A stretch of 33,408 nucleotides of DNA from Candidatus Kerfeldbacteria bacterium RIFCSPHIGHO2_12_FULL_48_17. GTDB taxonomy: Bacteria; Patescibacteriota; Patescibacteriia; HO2-48-17. Below, piece after piece: positions 21,946-31,217 of the stretch (positions within the stretch are counted from its first letter, which is position 1; every line of letters starts with the position of its first letter). Both the position numbers and the translations under genes were made by a program. A model generated the notes under the pieces. The model saw nothing but the letters and a program-made list of their open reading frames with translations, ran no database searches and was not told the origin of the DNA. The DNA is taken from positions 1 to 33,408 of the forward strand of contig MHKD01000009.1 of assembly GCA_001818775.1 (NCBI GenBank), in the 5' to 3' direction.

Positions 21946-23769
21946 ATGAAAAACATACGAAAGAAAATAAGCGCCCTCGTCATCGCCGCATTTTTCCTGG
22001 CGCTGACTCCCGGCCTGACACAGGCCAAGGAACCGATCCTTCCCGACCCAGGACTGACACCGGCAAATCCCTTTTACTTTCTGGATGTTTTCGGCGAATG
22101 GGTCCGTACCAACGCGCTGACCTTTAACGACGATAATCGCGCCCTGCAACAGCTTGATCACGCCGAAGAACGGGTGGCCGAAATGAAAAAACTGGCCGGG
22201 GAAGGGAAACTTAAAGCGAAATATGCCGCCAAACTGAGTGAAAAATACCAAAAACTGATCGAAAAATACGAACAACAAATCCAGGAAAAAATTCTCAGGG
22301 GCGAAGATGCGACCAAACTGGAAGAAAAACTCAAGGACATTATCGCCAAACACATCGACACCCTCGAATCGCTTGAAGACGAAATAAACGACGATGCCGC
22401 TGAAAACCACGTCGGTGACGCGCTTGATACGGCGGAAGATGAAGATGACAACATCCACGAACGCGAATTTGAAAATGAGGACAGCGATGCCGATTTCGCC
22501 GCCGAAGTGCAGAAAAAAATAACCAAAGCACAGGCAGAAATCGCTGCGGCTGAAACTTTTCTCGCAACCGAGGAAGCGGCCGGTGAAGATGCCAGCGCCG
22601 ACCGGACGCGTCTCGAAAAAGCCAAAAATTTCCTGGCGCAGTCACAGGAAGCGCTTGAGGACCAGAGATATGATGTTGCGTATGCACTCGCCAGGCAGGC
22701 CCGTGAAATTGCGAAACTCATTCAGCGTCCGGATTCAGGAAAAAAAGTTTTTATTGATGACCTGAGCGAAAAAGCCGTGGAAGAAATCATCAAAGCCGAA
22801 GAAAAAATCACCGAAGCGCAAAATCTCCTGCAAAACACCAACGCCGATGAGGCCACTAAAGCAACAGCTATCAGCTTTATTAATGAAGCGTCGAATTTCG
22901 TGACGCAGGCCCGTGCCTCGCTCGAGCAGGATGACTTTATCACCAGTCAGCTGCTTGGTAAGGAAGCCAGAAAACTCGCTGAAACGGCCATGGATATTTT
23001 AGAAGGTAAAAAAGTCGAACCGGAAGACGACGAAGATGAAGGCAAAGATTACTCCGAAGCTGCCACCCGCCGCATTGAAGACGCTGCCAAGAAAATCGAC
23101 CAGGCTGAAGAAAAAATAGCCGAAAGAGAAAAGGAGGGAAAAGATGTTACCCAGGGCAGAGCCATTCTGGAGCAGGCCAAAACCCAACTCGCGCAGGCAA
23201 ATCTGAAATTTGCTGAAGGCGATTTCTTCATGGCGTATATTTTCGCGCGTCAGGCCAAAACCTTTGCCAACGAAGCCAAAGAGGGTAAGTATGCCGAGAA
23301 ACCGAAAGACGGGGACGAGAATGGGGATAAAGAAGAGGGTAATGAGGATGAAGATAAAAACGAAGATGAAGATGGGGACGAACAGGAAAATGATGATGAC
23401 GAATTGAACGAAGATGACAGTGATGATGAAGATGAACAGGAGGATGAGAACGAAGACAAAGATGAGGATGAAAATGACCGCAACGAAGATGAAGAAGAGG
23501 AAGCTATTGAGGAAGAAGTGAAAAAAGAAGAAGAAAAACAAAAAGAAGCTGAAAAGAAGGCAAAAGAACAGGAGAAGGAATCCAAGAAACAGAAAGAAGA
23601 ACAGAAGAAAGAAGAAGAGGAAAAGAAAAAGGAGGAGGAGAAACAAAAGGAGGAAGAAGAAAAACAAAAAGAAGATGACGAAGACAAGGAAGATGAAGAT
23701 GATGAAGACGACGAGGACAAGAGCGATGATGACAAAGATGAGGACAACGGCGAGGATGAAGATAATTGA
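21946..23769 (+). CDS. Secreted DUF5667-type protein with acidic C-terminus
   Basis: Protein of 607 aa with a signal peptide (to about QA/KE, residue 27). DPGLTPANPFYFLDVFGEWV and the following long helices (to about 150) match DUF5667. The segment to about 455 has three more helical units, each with A-E-x-x-I-x-x-A-E and a Q-A-R-x-x-A-x-x-A pattern (AYALARQAREIA, AYIFARQAKTFA). From about 455 the chain is almost only Asp, Glu, Lys, Asn and Gln in imperfect repeats, ending DEDNGEDEDN. It probably lies outside the cell, binding cations or forming a brush. A strong terminator follows. Confidence 0.85.
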   Translation: MKNIRKKISALVIAAFFLALTPGLTQAKEPILPDPGLTPANPFYFLDVFGEWVRTNALTFNDDNRALQQLDHAEERVAEMKKLAGEGKLKAKYAAKLSEKYQKLIEKYEQQIQEKILRGEDATKLEEKLKDIIAKHIDTLESLEDEINDDAAENHVGDALDTAEDEDDNIHEREFENEDSDADFAAEVQKKITKAQAEIAAAETFLATEEAAGEDASADRTRLEKAKNFLAQSQEALEDQRYDVAYALARQAREIAKLIQRPDSGKKVFIDDLSEKAVEEIIKAEEKITEAQNLLQNTNADEATKATAISFINEASNFVTQARASLEQDDFITSQLLGKEARKLAETAMDILEGKKVEPEDDEDEGKDYSEAATRRIEDAAKKIDQAEEKIAEREKEGKDVTQGRAILEQAKTQLAQANLKFAEGDFFMAYIFARQAKTFANEAKEGKYAEKPKDGDENGDKEEGNEDEDKNEDEDGDEQENDDDELNEDDSDDEDEQEDENEDKDEDENDRNEDEEEEAIEEEVKKEEEKQKEAEKKAKEQEKESKKQKEEQKKEEEEKKKEEEKQKEEEEKQKEDDEDKEDEDDEDDEDKSDDDKDEDNGEDEDN

Positions 23770-23800
23770 AAAATGCCCGGGGAAACCCGGGTATTTTTAT
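23770..23800 (+). terminator. Terminator of the surface-protein operon
   Basis: ATGCCCGGG and CCCGGGTAT-like arms around a GAAA tetraloop, flanked by AAAA and TTTTTATT. Confidence 0.85.
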
Positions 23801-23820
23801 TGTGGCGGCAGAAAAAAAAT

Positions 23821-23852
23821 AAACTGGCGCGAGACAAACAAAGCGCCAGTTT
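23821..23852 (-). terminator. Terminator of the phosphate-transport operon
   Basis: AAACTGGCGC (23821-23830) and GCGCCAGTTT (23843-23852) are exact complements with a 12-base loop. On the - strand it is followed by ATTTTTTTT. Confidence 0.8.
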
Positions 23853-23911
23853 TCCCACCAAAAGAGAACCGGAAAAATGTGAAGCGGCCTGAAACCGCAC
23901 GAAAATCCATG

Positions 23912-24925
23912 TCAACGAAACAAAAGGTTAAGAAGGTTATCGGAGATCATAGCTACGAGAAAGGCCAATACAGGACAGACGGCAAAAGTCAAAAGCCACG
24001 CCCGTACCAACTCCCAAACCACGCCCCAGTTCAGGGCGTGAGCGCCGCGGGCCCTTCCGGCTCCCATAATGGCCATATTGGCGGAATGGGTCGTACTCAA
24101 AGGGATTCCGAACATCGTGGCCAAAACAATGGCAATAGCTCCTGCTAGTTCAGCAGAACAACCCTGCCAATTTTCCAGGGTGGTCATCTGACAGCCTGTT
24201 TTGTAAATAATCGTCGCTCCACCGAACCATGTGCCCACGCCCATAACAAAAGCGCACAGCACAATAATCCACGGAGCAATAATCACTTCTGGAGTCATCC
24301 CGCCCAGGTGCCACGCCAGGGAAAAAACGCCGATAAATTTCATACCGTCATTCATTCCATGTGCCCAGGCCATACCGGCTGCGGTAAAAATCTGCACGGT
24401 GCTGAAAAATCTTTTGCAGCGCGCTGGATTCCGGGTGGCGCAGGTTTTGATGACAAGTGTGGCTAAAACGTATGCCAAAACCCCAGCAAGAAATATCGGC
24501 ACCACCAATCCTATCCCGACCTTTATCCAGCCGCCTACCAATAAAAGATCAGCGCCGCCAACATACAATGCCCCACCCGTCAAGCCCGCCACCAACCCAT
24601 GTGATTCACTTGTCGGAACGCCTCTGGTCGCTGCAAAGCTACTCCATAAAATAAGCGCCACCATCGCGGAAAAAACTGTCTCAAGGTTAATCGCACTGGC
24701 ATCGACAATCTCCTTTCCGATCGTTTGAGCAACTTTCTCACCAAAAAACATCGCGCCTATGACATTCCCAACAGCAGCCATAATTATCGCCTGCCGCAAC
24801 GACAGAACGCGAGTAACAACGACTGATGTGATGGCATTAGGAGCATCAGTCCAGCCATTCACCAGCTCAGCAACAAGGACAATCAATAAAACAATAATCA
24901 AACCCAAAACGGCGAAAAATCCCAT
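23912..24925 (-). CDS. Pit/PHO4-family inorganic phosphate permease
   Basis: Protein of 337 aa with about 10 hydrophobic segments. The N-terminal GWTDAPNAITSVV and internal AHGMNDGMKFIGV are the two duplicated signatures of the family, with GVPTSESHG and GIPLSTTHS as the paired loop motifs. It imports phosphate, coupled to a cation. The ATG at 24925 has AAAGGAGG 5 bases upstream; a GTG directly before it is unlikely to be used. The gene follows the DUF47 partner by 12 bases in the same operon. Confidence 0.92.
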   Translation of the reverse strand: MGFFAVLGLIIVLLIVLVAELVNGWTDAPNAITSVVVTRVLSLRQAIIMAAVGNVIGAMFFGEKVAQTIGKEIVDASAINLETVFSAMVALILWSSFAATRGVPTSESHGLVAGLTGGALYVGGADLLLVGGWIKVGIGLVVPIFLAGVLAYVLATLVIKTCATRNPARCKRFFSTVQIFTAAGMAWAHGMNDGMKFIGVFSLAWHLGGMTPEVIIAPWIIVLCAFVMGVGTWFGGATIIYKTGCQMTTLENWQGCSAELAGAIAIVLATMFGIPLSTTHSANMAIMGAGRARGAHALNWGVVWELVRAWLLTFAVCPVLAFLVAMISDNLLNLLFR

Positions 24926-24937
24926 CACAACCTCCTT

Positions 24938-25642
24938 TCATGGGGAAACGCGTTTGCGCGCCATGGAAGCCAATTTTTCCATGACAGCCTTGCACAAATC
25001 GGTCACGTCCTCAAGTTCCTCAAAAACGCGCAGCCAGTTATTGTCACAGCGGTAGGCCTCTAAATTCTGGGCCTGACCGCCCACATATGACTTAATTGAG
25101 AGTGTCTCCTGACACTCAGTCAGTTTTTCATCAGCCTGTCTTTCCAGGGCCTTGATAATCTTCACTGATCCATTAAGAGACTGCGTTTTCATGGATCGGA
25201 TATCGCGGATATTATCAGCGAGACAGACAACCATCTGTAAAATTATCACGGCAAACTGCGGACCCTCCGGCCGGTCCTGAGGCGAAGGAATCAAATGAAA
25301 AGCCTTCATAGCATGCGCTACTCTCTTTATCCCATTCATAACCTGATCTTGCGCAGCTATTAGACCAAGCATATCTTCCCGTTCAAAAACAGTGGTGATG
25401 AATGTGCTTTCCAGAATTTTCACTGCCTGATCTTCAACACCGTCAGCCTCCCGCTCCAAATCAATAATTACCTGAACCAGTGTTGCAAACTCTCCACCTG
25501 CGCCCGGAAGATCAAATAATTTAACAAGTTTTTGACTGGCGTCCAAGCACAATCCGATATGATTCTGGAAAAGTTCAATCACCTTATCATCGCTGGAAGC
25601 ACCCCAATTGAGCCACCGACCTAACATTGTTAACAATTTCAT
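24938..25642 (-). CDS. DUF47/PhoU-like accessory protein of the Pit transporter
   Basis: Protein of 234 aa, all-helical, with the DUF47 pattern: LFDLPGAGGEFATLVQVIIDLEREADGVEDQAVKIL (shown here only to name its E-R-E-A-D motif), FEREDMLGLIAAQDQVMNGI and a second E-R-Q-A-D. The repeated E-x-x-A-D motifs bind metal clusters in PhoU-like proteins. GGAAAGGAGATG lies just before the ATG at 25642; the frame upstream of it is not likely translated. DUF47 and Pit genes next to each other are a common phosphate-uptake pair in bacteria, where the DUF47 protein is thought to control the permease. Confidence 0.9.
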   Translation of the reverse strand: MKLLTMLGRWLNWGASSDDKVIELFQNHIGLCLDASQKLVKLFDLPGAGGEFATLVQVIIDLEREADGVEDQAVKILESTFITTVFEREDMLGLIAAQDQVMNGIKRVAHAMKAFHLIPSPQDRPEGPQFAVIILQMVVCLADNIRDIRSMKTQSLNGSVKIIKALERQADEKLTECQETLSIKSYVGGQAQNLEAYRCDNNWLRVFEELEDVTDLCKAVMEKLASMARKRVSP

Positions 25643-25813
25643 ACCATCTCCTTTCCGGATAATTTTTGTTACAAAAAAAGTTGCTTTTGTTTTTTCAAAG
25701 AGCAACAGACCAAAAAACACTCAATAAACTCTAGTCTCGCGACTATGCCTCGATACTACCACGCGCCACCGGGAAAGGCAAAACCATCGCCGCATCGCCG
25801 CCAAGCTCCCCCA

Positions 25814-25842
25814 TTGCTGCAAACCAGCCGTCACGTTATGAT
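25814..25842 (+). promoter_or_regulatory. Promoter of the acetolactate synthase gene, apparently leaderless
   Basis: TTGCTG (25814-25819), 17-bp spacer, TATGAT (25837-25842). The ATG starts 7 bases after the -10, so transcription should begin at or next to it. Confidence 0.6.
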
Positions 25843-25848
25843 ATATTT

Positions 25849-27507
25849 ATGCCGCAAAAACACAGCAAAAGCAAAGGTTCCAACATATTCATCCGCGCCC
25901 TAGAAAACGAAGGCGTCTCCTACATCTTTGGCGTCCCCGGCGAAGAAAACCTTGATTTCCTCAACTCCCTGGCCCACTCCGGCATCCAGCTCATCACCAC
26001 CCGCCACGAACAATCCGCCGGTTTTATGGCCGCCACCATCGGCCGCCTCACCGGTAAAGCCGGCGTCGCGTTATCCACCCTCGGCCCCGGCGCCACCAAC
26101 CTGGCCACTCCGGCCGCTTACGCCACCCTCGGCGGTATGCCCATGATGATGATCACCGGCCAAAAACCGATCAAGCGCAGCAAGCAGGGCCATTTCCAAA
26201 TCATCGAAACGGTCAACTTCATGAAACCGATCACGAAATATACCGCGCAGATCGTCAATGCCGGTAACATTCCCTCGCGCGTGCGTGAAGCGATGCGCCT
26301 CGCCGAAGAAGAACGACCCGGAGCCGTGCACCTCGAGCTGCCCGAAGACGTCGCCTGCGAATCCACTGAAGCGGAAATTTTTCCCGTCAAAAAAGTCCGC
26401 CGCCCGGTGGCCGAAGCCAAAGCCATTGCCCAGGCCGCCAGCATGATCACGACCGCGCACCGTCCGCTGATTTTAATTGGGGCCGGTGCCAATCGCAAAC
26501 TCACTTCCAAAATGCTGCGCGAATTCATTGACGCCACCGGCATCCCCTTTTTCAATACGCAGATGGGCAAGGGCGTCGTGGATGAGCAGCATCCGTTATT
26601 TCTCGGTACAGCCGCATTGAGCGCGGGCGATTACGTTCACCATGCCCTGGAAAAAGCCGATCTCATTATCAACGTCGGTCACGATGTCGTCGAAAAACCG
26701 CCTTTTATTATGCAGCGCGGCAGCGCTCAGGTTATTCACATGAATTTTTTCACGGCCAAGGTTGATGATATTTATTTTCCGCAACTGGAAGTGGTGGGCG
26801 ATATTGCGAATGCGGTGTGGCAACTGAAAGAGCTCGTGAAGCCGCAGCCCCACTGGGATTTTGAACATTTTTTGCGCGTGAAGACGGCGTTTGTGGCGCA
26901 TGTCGCTGAAACGGCTGACGACGCGCGCTTCCCGATGATTCCCCAGCGGATTGTTGCCGACGTGCGGCGCGTAATGGGTGAAGAAGATATTGTGACGCTC
27001 GACAACGGCATGTACAAAATCTGGTTTGCGCGGCAGTATCAGGCGCGGCGAAAAAATACGTTGCTGCTCGATAATGCTCTGGCGACGATGGGCGCGGGGT
27101 TGCCGTCGGGCATGGCGGCCAAGCTGGTAATGCCGGAACGGCGGGTCTTGGTTGTGGCCGGCGACGGCGGGTTTATGATGAATTCGCAGGAATTGGAAAC
27201 GGCGGTACGACTGAAGTTGGATATCACCGTGCTGGTTTTGGTTGACCGGCAGTACGGCATGATTCGCTGGAAACAGGCGGCGAGCGGTTTTACGGACTTT
27301 GGCCTGGATTTTGGCAATCCGGATTTTGTGAAGTATGCAGCGGCCTATGGCGCGCATGGACATCGCGTGAGTACGGCGCGCGAGTTGGTGCCGTTGCTAG
27401 AAAAAACGTTTGTTGATGGCGGGGTTCACGTCGTTGAATTGCCGATTGATTATTCAGAAAATGAACGCGTGTTGAACCAGCTGAGTGCGATAACAAAAAA
27501 TATTTAG
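25849..27507 (+). CDS. Acetolactate synthase, catabolic AlsS-like
   Basis: ThDP enzyme of 552 aa joining two pyruvates to acetolactate and CO2. The N-terminal domain has GVPGEENLDFL and RHEQSAGFMA with the conserved activating glutamate. The central domain follows (about 195-330). The C-terminal ThDP site is GDGGFMMNSQELETAVRL and then VDRQYGM, where Asp takes the metal-ligand position as in AlsS (NDS) rather than Asn. LPIDYSEN near the end is also AlsS-like. No small regulatory subunit or acetolactate decarboxylase is next to it, and an aldehyde dehydrogenase follows after 46 bases. Other ThDP carboligases cannot be fully excluded. Confidence 0.85.
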   Translation: MPQKHSKSKGSNIFIRALENEGVSYIFGVPGEENLDFLNSLAHSGIQLITTRHEQSAGFMAATIGRLTGKAGVALSTLGPGATNLATPAAYATLGGMPMMMITGQKPIKRSKQGHFQIIETVNFMKPITKYTAQIVNAGNIPSRVREAMRLAEEERPGAVHLELPEDVACESTEAEIFPVKKVRRPVAEAKAIAQAASMITTAHRPLILIGAGANRKLTSKMLREFIDATGIPFFNTQMGKGVVDEQHPLFLGTAALSAGDYVHHALEKADLIINVGHDVVEKPPFIMQRGSAQVIHMNFFTAKVDDIYFPQLEVVGDIANAVWQLKELVKPQPHWDFEHFLRVKTAFVAHVAETADDARFPMIPQRIVADVRRVMGEEDIVTLDNGMYKIWFARQYQARRKNTLLLDNALATMGAGLPSGMAAKLVMPERRVLVVAGDGGFMMNSQELETAVRLKLDITVLVLVDRQYGMIRWKQAASGFTDFGLDFGNPDFVKYAAAYGAHGHRVSTARELVPLLEKTFVDGGVHVVELPIDYSENERVLNQLSAITKNI

Positions 27508-27553
27508 ACGCGGGCGGGCGTAAGCACCGCATCAGCTTTTTAATGCAAAATAT

Positions 27554-28921
27554 ATGAAAAAATTTATTTCTGTAAATCCGACGACGGGTGAGACGATGGC
27601 GGAATTCGCTGAATTAAGTGATACTGAGTTGGAAAAAAAAATTGCGCAGGCGCAGGGCAGATTTATGCAGTGGCGGGAAACGACATTTACCGAACGACAG
27701 GTGTTGCTGCACAAGGTAGCTGTGTTGTTGCGCGAACGCAAGCAGCAGTATGGCGAAATGCTGACGAAGGAAATGGGCAAACCGGTGACGCAAGCCGTGG
27801 CCGAAGTGGAAAAGTGCGCCTGGGTGTGTGAATACTATGCTGATGAAACGGCCAAAATCGTGGCACCCGAAATGGTGAAAACGGACGCCAGCGAAAGTTA
27901 TGTGGCCTTTGAACCTTTGGGCATAGTGTTGGCCGTAATGCCGTGGAATTATGCCTTTTGGCAGGTCATGCGGTTTGCGGCACCGGCGGTCATGGCCGGC
28001 AATGTGGGTTTACTAAAACACGCTTCCAATGTGCCGCAGAGCGCGCAAACGTTGGAGCAGGTGTTTGTCGATGCCGGTTTTCCGGTGGGCGTGTTTCAAA
28101 ATCTGTTGATTGGGTCGGCGCGGGTAGATGCGTTGATCAGCGATGCGCGGGTGAAAGCCGTAACGCTGACGGGCAGTGAAGGCGCCGGTGTACAGGTGGG
28201 TGCGACGGCGGGACGGGAAATCAAACCGAGTGTCCTGGAACTTGGCGGCAGTGATCCGTTTATTATTTTAGCCGATGCTGATGTGGCGGCAGCCTGTGAA
28301 ATTGGCGTCACCGCCCGTTTGCAGAACAATGGGCAGAGCTGCATTGCGGCCAAACGATTTATTGTGGTGAGTGAACGCGCCGAGGAATTTGTAAAAATGT
28401 TTTGTGAAAAATTCACCGCATTGAAAATTGGCGATCCGCTCGATACAGCGACGCAGATTGGGCCCTTGGCAACAGAGCAAGGATTGAACGACATAGCTGC
28501 GCTGGTGGAAAAATCAGTGGCGGCCGGCGCGAAGCTGGTGTGCGGCGGCAAGCGCGTGGGTGGAAAAGGCTGGTTTTATGAACCGACGATTTTGACTGAT
28601 GTGCGGCCCGGCATGCCGGCCTACGACAAAGAAATGTTTGGCCCGGTAGCGGCGGTGATTACGGTGAAAGACGCCAACGAAGCGGTGAGGGTGGCCAATG
28701 ACACGCGTTTTGGTCTCGGCGCATCGATCTGGACCAAAAGCACCGAAACCGCTAAAAAACTCATCCCGCAAATTGAAGCCGGGGCCGTGTTTGTGAATGG
28801 CCTGGTGAAATCCGACCCACGTATGCCGTTTGGTGGCATCAAAAAATCAGGCTATGGCCGCGAACTCGCCAGCTACGGCATCAAAGCTTTTATGAATATC
28901 AAAACGGTCTGGATAAAATAA
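27554..28921 (+). CDS. NAD(P)-dependent aldehyde dehydrogenase (succinate-semialdehyde type)
   Basis: Protein of 455 aa, the usual length of GabD/Sad-like enzymes. MPWNYAFWQ is the cofactor-site motif, LTGSEGAG the nucleotide loop, LELGGSDPFII holds the general-base glutamate, and NNGQSCIAAKR the catalytic cysteine. RMPFGGIKKSGYGRE is the C-terminal family motif. It oxidises an aldehyde to its acid; succinate semialdehyde is the best guess from the PWN...Q and QSCIAAKR variants. It probably shares the transcript of the acetolactate synthase gene. No Shine-Dalgarno site is seen. Confidence 0.88.
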   Translation: MKKFISVNPTTGETMAEFAELSDTELEKKIAQAQGRFMQWRETTFTERQVLLHKVAVLLRERKQQYGEMLTKEMGKPVTQAVAEVEKCAWVCEYYADETAKIVAPEMVKTDASESYVAFEPLGIVLAVMPWNYAFWQVMRFAAPAVMAGNVGLLKHASNVPQSAQTLEQVFVDAGFPVGVFQNLLIGSARVDALISDARVKAVTLTGSEGAGVQVGATAGREIKPSVLELGGSDPFIILADADVAAACEIGVTARLQNNGQSCIAAKRFIVVSERAEEFVKMFCEKFTALKIGDPLDTATQIGPLATEQGLNDIAALVEKSVAAGAKLVCGGKRVGGKGWFYEPTILTDVRPGMPAYDKEMFGPVAAVITVKDANEAVRVANDTRFGLGASIWTKSTETAKKLIPQIEAGAVFVNGLVKSDPRMPFGGIKKSGYGRELASYGIKAFMNIKTVWIK

Positions 28922-28938
28922 TTCGCCCGCAGAAAATA

Positions 28939-28975
28939 AAACAGGCCTGAAAGCATAAAGCGATCAGGTCTGTTT
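28939..28975. terminator. Bidirectional terminator between convergent genes
   Basis: AAACAGGCCTGA (28939-28950) pairs with TCAGGTCTGTTT (28964-28975) with one G-U. A-runs flank it on both sides, so it can serve both the aldehyde dehydrogenase and the acyl-CoA dehydrogenase-like genes. Confidence 0.75.
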
Positions 28976-28998
28976 CAAAAAAACAGCCCGCAAAAATA

Positions 28999-30951
28999 TC
29001 AGAAGGACATGCCGCTGTAACCGTTGCCAACTCGGCTATAGCTGGTGCAAAACGCAGTGACCTTCGGTAACTCCCACTGAAAAAAATACCGAACCTGGAC
29101 AACCTTATCCAGATAAAAAGCACATTCGGGATCATTTTCAACGGCAGCATCATAGGCTTCGATGGTCGAATTATTCGCCTGATGAAATCTATGCTTCTCA
29201 TCAAGCGCCTTGTTGGCAGCCACCGCTCCTTTAAGCAACACGTACGAAAGCAACAAACGATTCATGGCTTCAACGAAAGCATACGACTGGCTCTTATAAT
29301 GCGCCAGAATGTGGGGTTGAACGGTCCGTTCTTCTTTTTTCTTTTTGGCGTCAACAAAAATCGAAACGAACTCAGCGACGATTTTTCCAAAGCCTTGAAA
29401 AAAATTAGCCAGACTTTGTGCCTCAGTCCTCAGGGTGTCAGCTTCCTGCCACTCCTCACACTCCGCCACCACCATCGCCTGCAGACCAGCCCAGATAGCG
29501 CCATTCGCGGAAGGGAGAACACGCTTTAGCACATGATCAACCATTACGGGATTGGCACCCTCATAAAGGTCGAACACATGACAGTCACGCAGCAGAGAAG
29601 CAATCCCTTCTACAAGGATATAGCCCCACCCACCCTTCACAGTCTTGCAACTATCAATCACTTTCTTGGCTGCATCGGACGCGCCCATCTTACAGAGTGG
29701 AGTTAACAAAGCCAATAACCCCTCCCACTGCATCTTCTGGACGCGGTCACCATTAAAATCAGCCAACTTGGCCATATCCTTGGCAAACGACGCTAAAAGA
29801 AGCAACGCCGTCCAGCCATCAATTTGACACTTACTCATGGTCAGGCGCCGACGAACATCCTCGAGATCAATCAATTTCCCTTCATAAATATCGCGTTCAC
29901 GGGCGTGCACAAGCGCGAGACGATATGCACGGGCCATGGTGCTGCAGGCCTGAATCCCGACAAAAAGCCGGGATTCATTCATCATGCTGATTAAAAGCTG
30001 CTTTAAACCCTTACCCAGTTCTCCAATCAAATAACCAATGCACTCCCCGCCGCCATTCCCGAAACCTATGGAGCACGTCGCCGACTCATCTAAGCCTAAT
30101 TTCTTCTCTATACCAAGGGTAGTACAACCGTTGGGACCCATGATATTCCCCTCCTCATCAACAAGAAACTTCGGCACCGCGAATAGACTGATCTCCCAAG
30201 TTCCATCAGGCATCTGTGTTTGGGCCAGCAAAAAATGAATAATATTTCCGGTGACGTCATGATCTCCACCTGAAATGAAAACCTTCTGCCCCTTTATCAG
30301 GAAAACATCTCCCTCTTTCCAGGTAGCAATCGTCTCCATGTCCGGGAGATTACTGCCAACCTTCTCTTCCGTCATGGTCATCGCCGCCAGCCACTCCTGC
30401 TTCACAAGTTTCGGCAAGAAAACTTTCTTCAACCATGGACTGCCGTATTTTTCAAGCACCCGTGCCCCCGAAAATGTAAGTCCGGGGAGTAAGGCGAACG
30501 GTGGATCAGCACCGACATAGGCAAGGGCCATAAGCGACTCAACATAATGCGGTAAGCCCAAACCCCCGTTTTCCGGCGAAATATCAATGCGCCCGAGACC
30601 GAGGTCATTAAAAAGCTTCAAGACCCGTCTGTATGGAGGTGGGACAAACACATTTCCATTCTCAAAATATGTACCCCTTTCTCCCGGTCCTAAACCGACA
30701 CCGGCATTGTACTTAAGATAGAGCGGGGCAATTTCATCAGCAGCGAACTCAACGGTCTGCTGCAAGAAATCCTGTATGAGCTCAGGAGAAATAGTACTTT
30801 TCATCTTCCCATCCTGAGACTCAAGGTCTGCAGTATCTTCCTTCCCGACTAGCTCTTCTGAAAGAAATGGCCAAGTCCTCAGGCTATCATCAAAGCCAAA
30901 AACTTTGGGCCAAAACATCAGATTTCGTTGGTCAACATAATAAGGCACCAT
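28999..30951 (-). CDS. Acyl-CoA dehydrogenase-family protein, long form
   Basis: Protein of 650 aa, the long ACAD type with an N-terminal extension and about 150 extra C-terminal residues. AMTMTEEKVGSNL is the flavin/substrate loop, FISGGDHD sits in the beta domain, and DLYEGANPVM carries the glutamate in the position of the catalytic base. It would use FAD and pass electrons on. No thiolase, hydratase or electron-transfer flavoprotein gene is in the window, so its substrate and acceptor are unclear. AAGGAG lies 8 bases before the ATG. The 266-base gap upstream (30952-31217) holds a promoter for the next + gene and nothing else I can support. Confidence 0.85.
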   Translation of the reverse strand: MVPYYVDQRNLMFWPKVFGFDDSLRTWPFLSEELVGKEDTADLESQDGKMKSTISPELIQDFLQQTVEFAADEIAPLYLKYNAGVGLGPGERGTYFENGNVFVPPPYRRVLKLFNDLGLGRIDISPENGGLGLPHYVESLMALAYVGADPPFALLPGLTFSGARVLEKYGSPWLKKVFLPKLVKQEWLAAMTMTEEKVGSNLPDMETIATWKEGDVFLIKGQKVFISGGDHDVTGNIIHFLLAQTQMPDGTWEISLFAVPKFLVDEEGNIMGPNGCTTLGIEKKLGLDESATCSIGFGNGGGECIGYLIGELGKGLKQLLISMMNESRLFVGIQACSTMARAYRLALVHARERDIYEGKLIDLEDVRRRLTMSKCQIDGWTALLLLASFAKDMAKLADFNGDRVQKMQWEGLLALLTPLCKMGASDAAKKVIDSCKTVKGGWGYILVEGIASLLRDCHVFDLYEGANPVMVDHVLKRVLPSANGAIWAGLQAMVVAECEEWQEADTLRTEAQSLANFFQGFGKIVAEFVSIFVDAKKKKEERTVQPHILAHYKSQSYAFVEAMNRLLLSYVLLKGAVAANKALDEKHRFHQANNSTIEAYDAAVENDPECAFYLDKVVQVRYFFQWELPKVTAFCTSYSRVGNGYSGMSF

Positions 30952-31164
30952 GTTAGTTCTCCTTTGTCAAAGGGCATCAACAAAACCCCTCACCATTATT
31001 CTTCCCCGCGCTGGCCGGTGAGCACACACAGCACAGGTTGATATCATTGTGACAAATTTCCTATGAAAAACACAGGAGGCCGGATCAAAACCCGCCCCTC
31101 CCATTTGCCAAAATGCTAAGCGCATCATACGGATAAGTCCCCTTTTTGTCAAAAAACAACCTCT

Positions 31165-31193
31165 TTGCAGCATCGAACAAAAGGCTCTATAAT
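31165..31193 (+). promoter_or_regulatory. Promoter of the 31218 gene
   Basis: TTGCAG (31165-31170), 17-bp spacer, TATAAT (31188-31193), giving a leader of about 18 bases. Confidence 0.75.
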
Positions 31194-31217
31194 AGATACA
31201 TCATTAACCCCCTATCT

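Noticed and set aside
22999-23915. Long - strand frames rich in Phe/Leu or Ser opposite the acidic tail
   Set aside because: These are the complements of GAA/GAT/GAG repeats; low complexity only.
30967-31173. 68-codon - strand frame upstream of the acyl-CoA dehydrogenase-like gene
   Set aside because: It overlaps a good + strand promoter, lacks a ribosome site and shows no recognisable motif.
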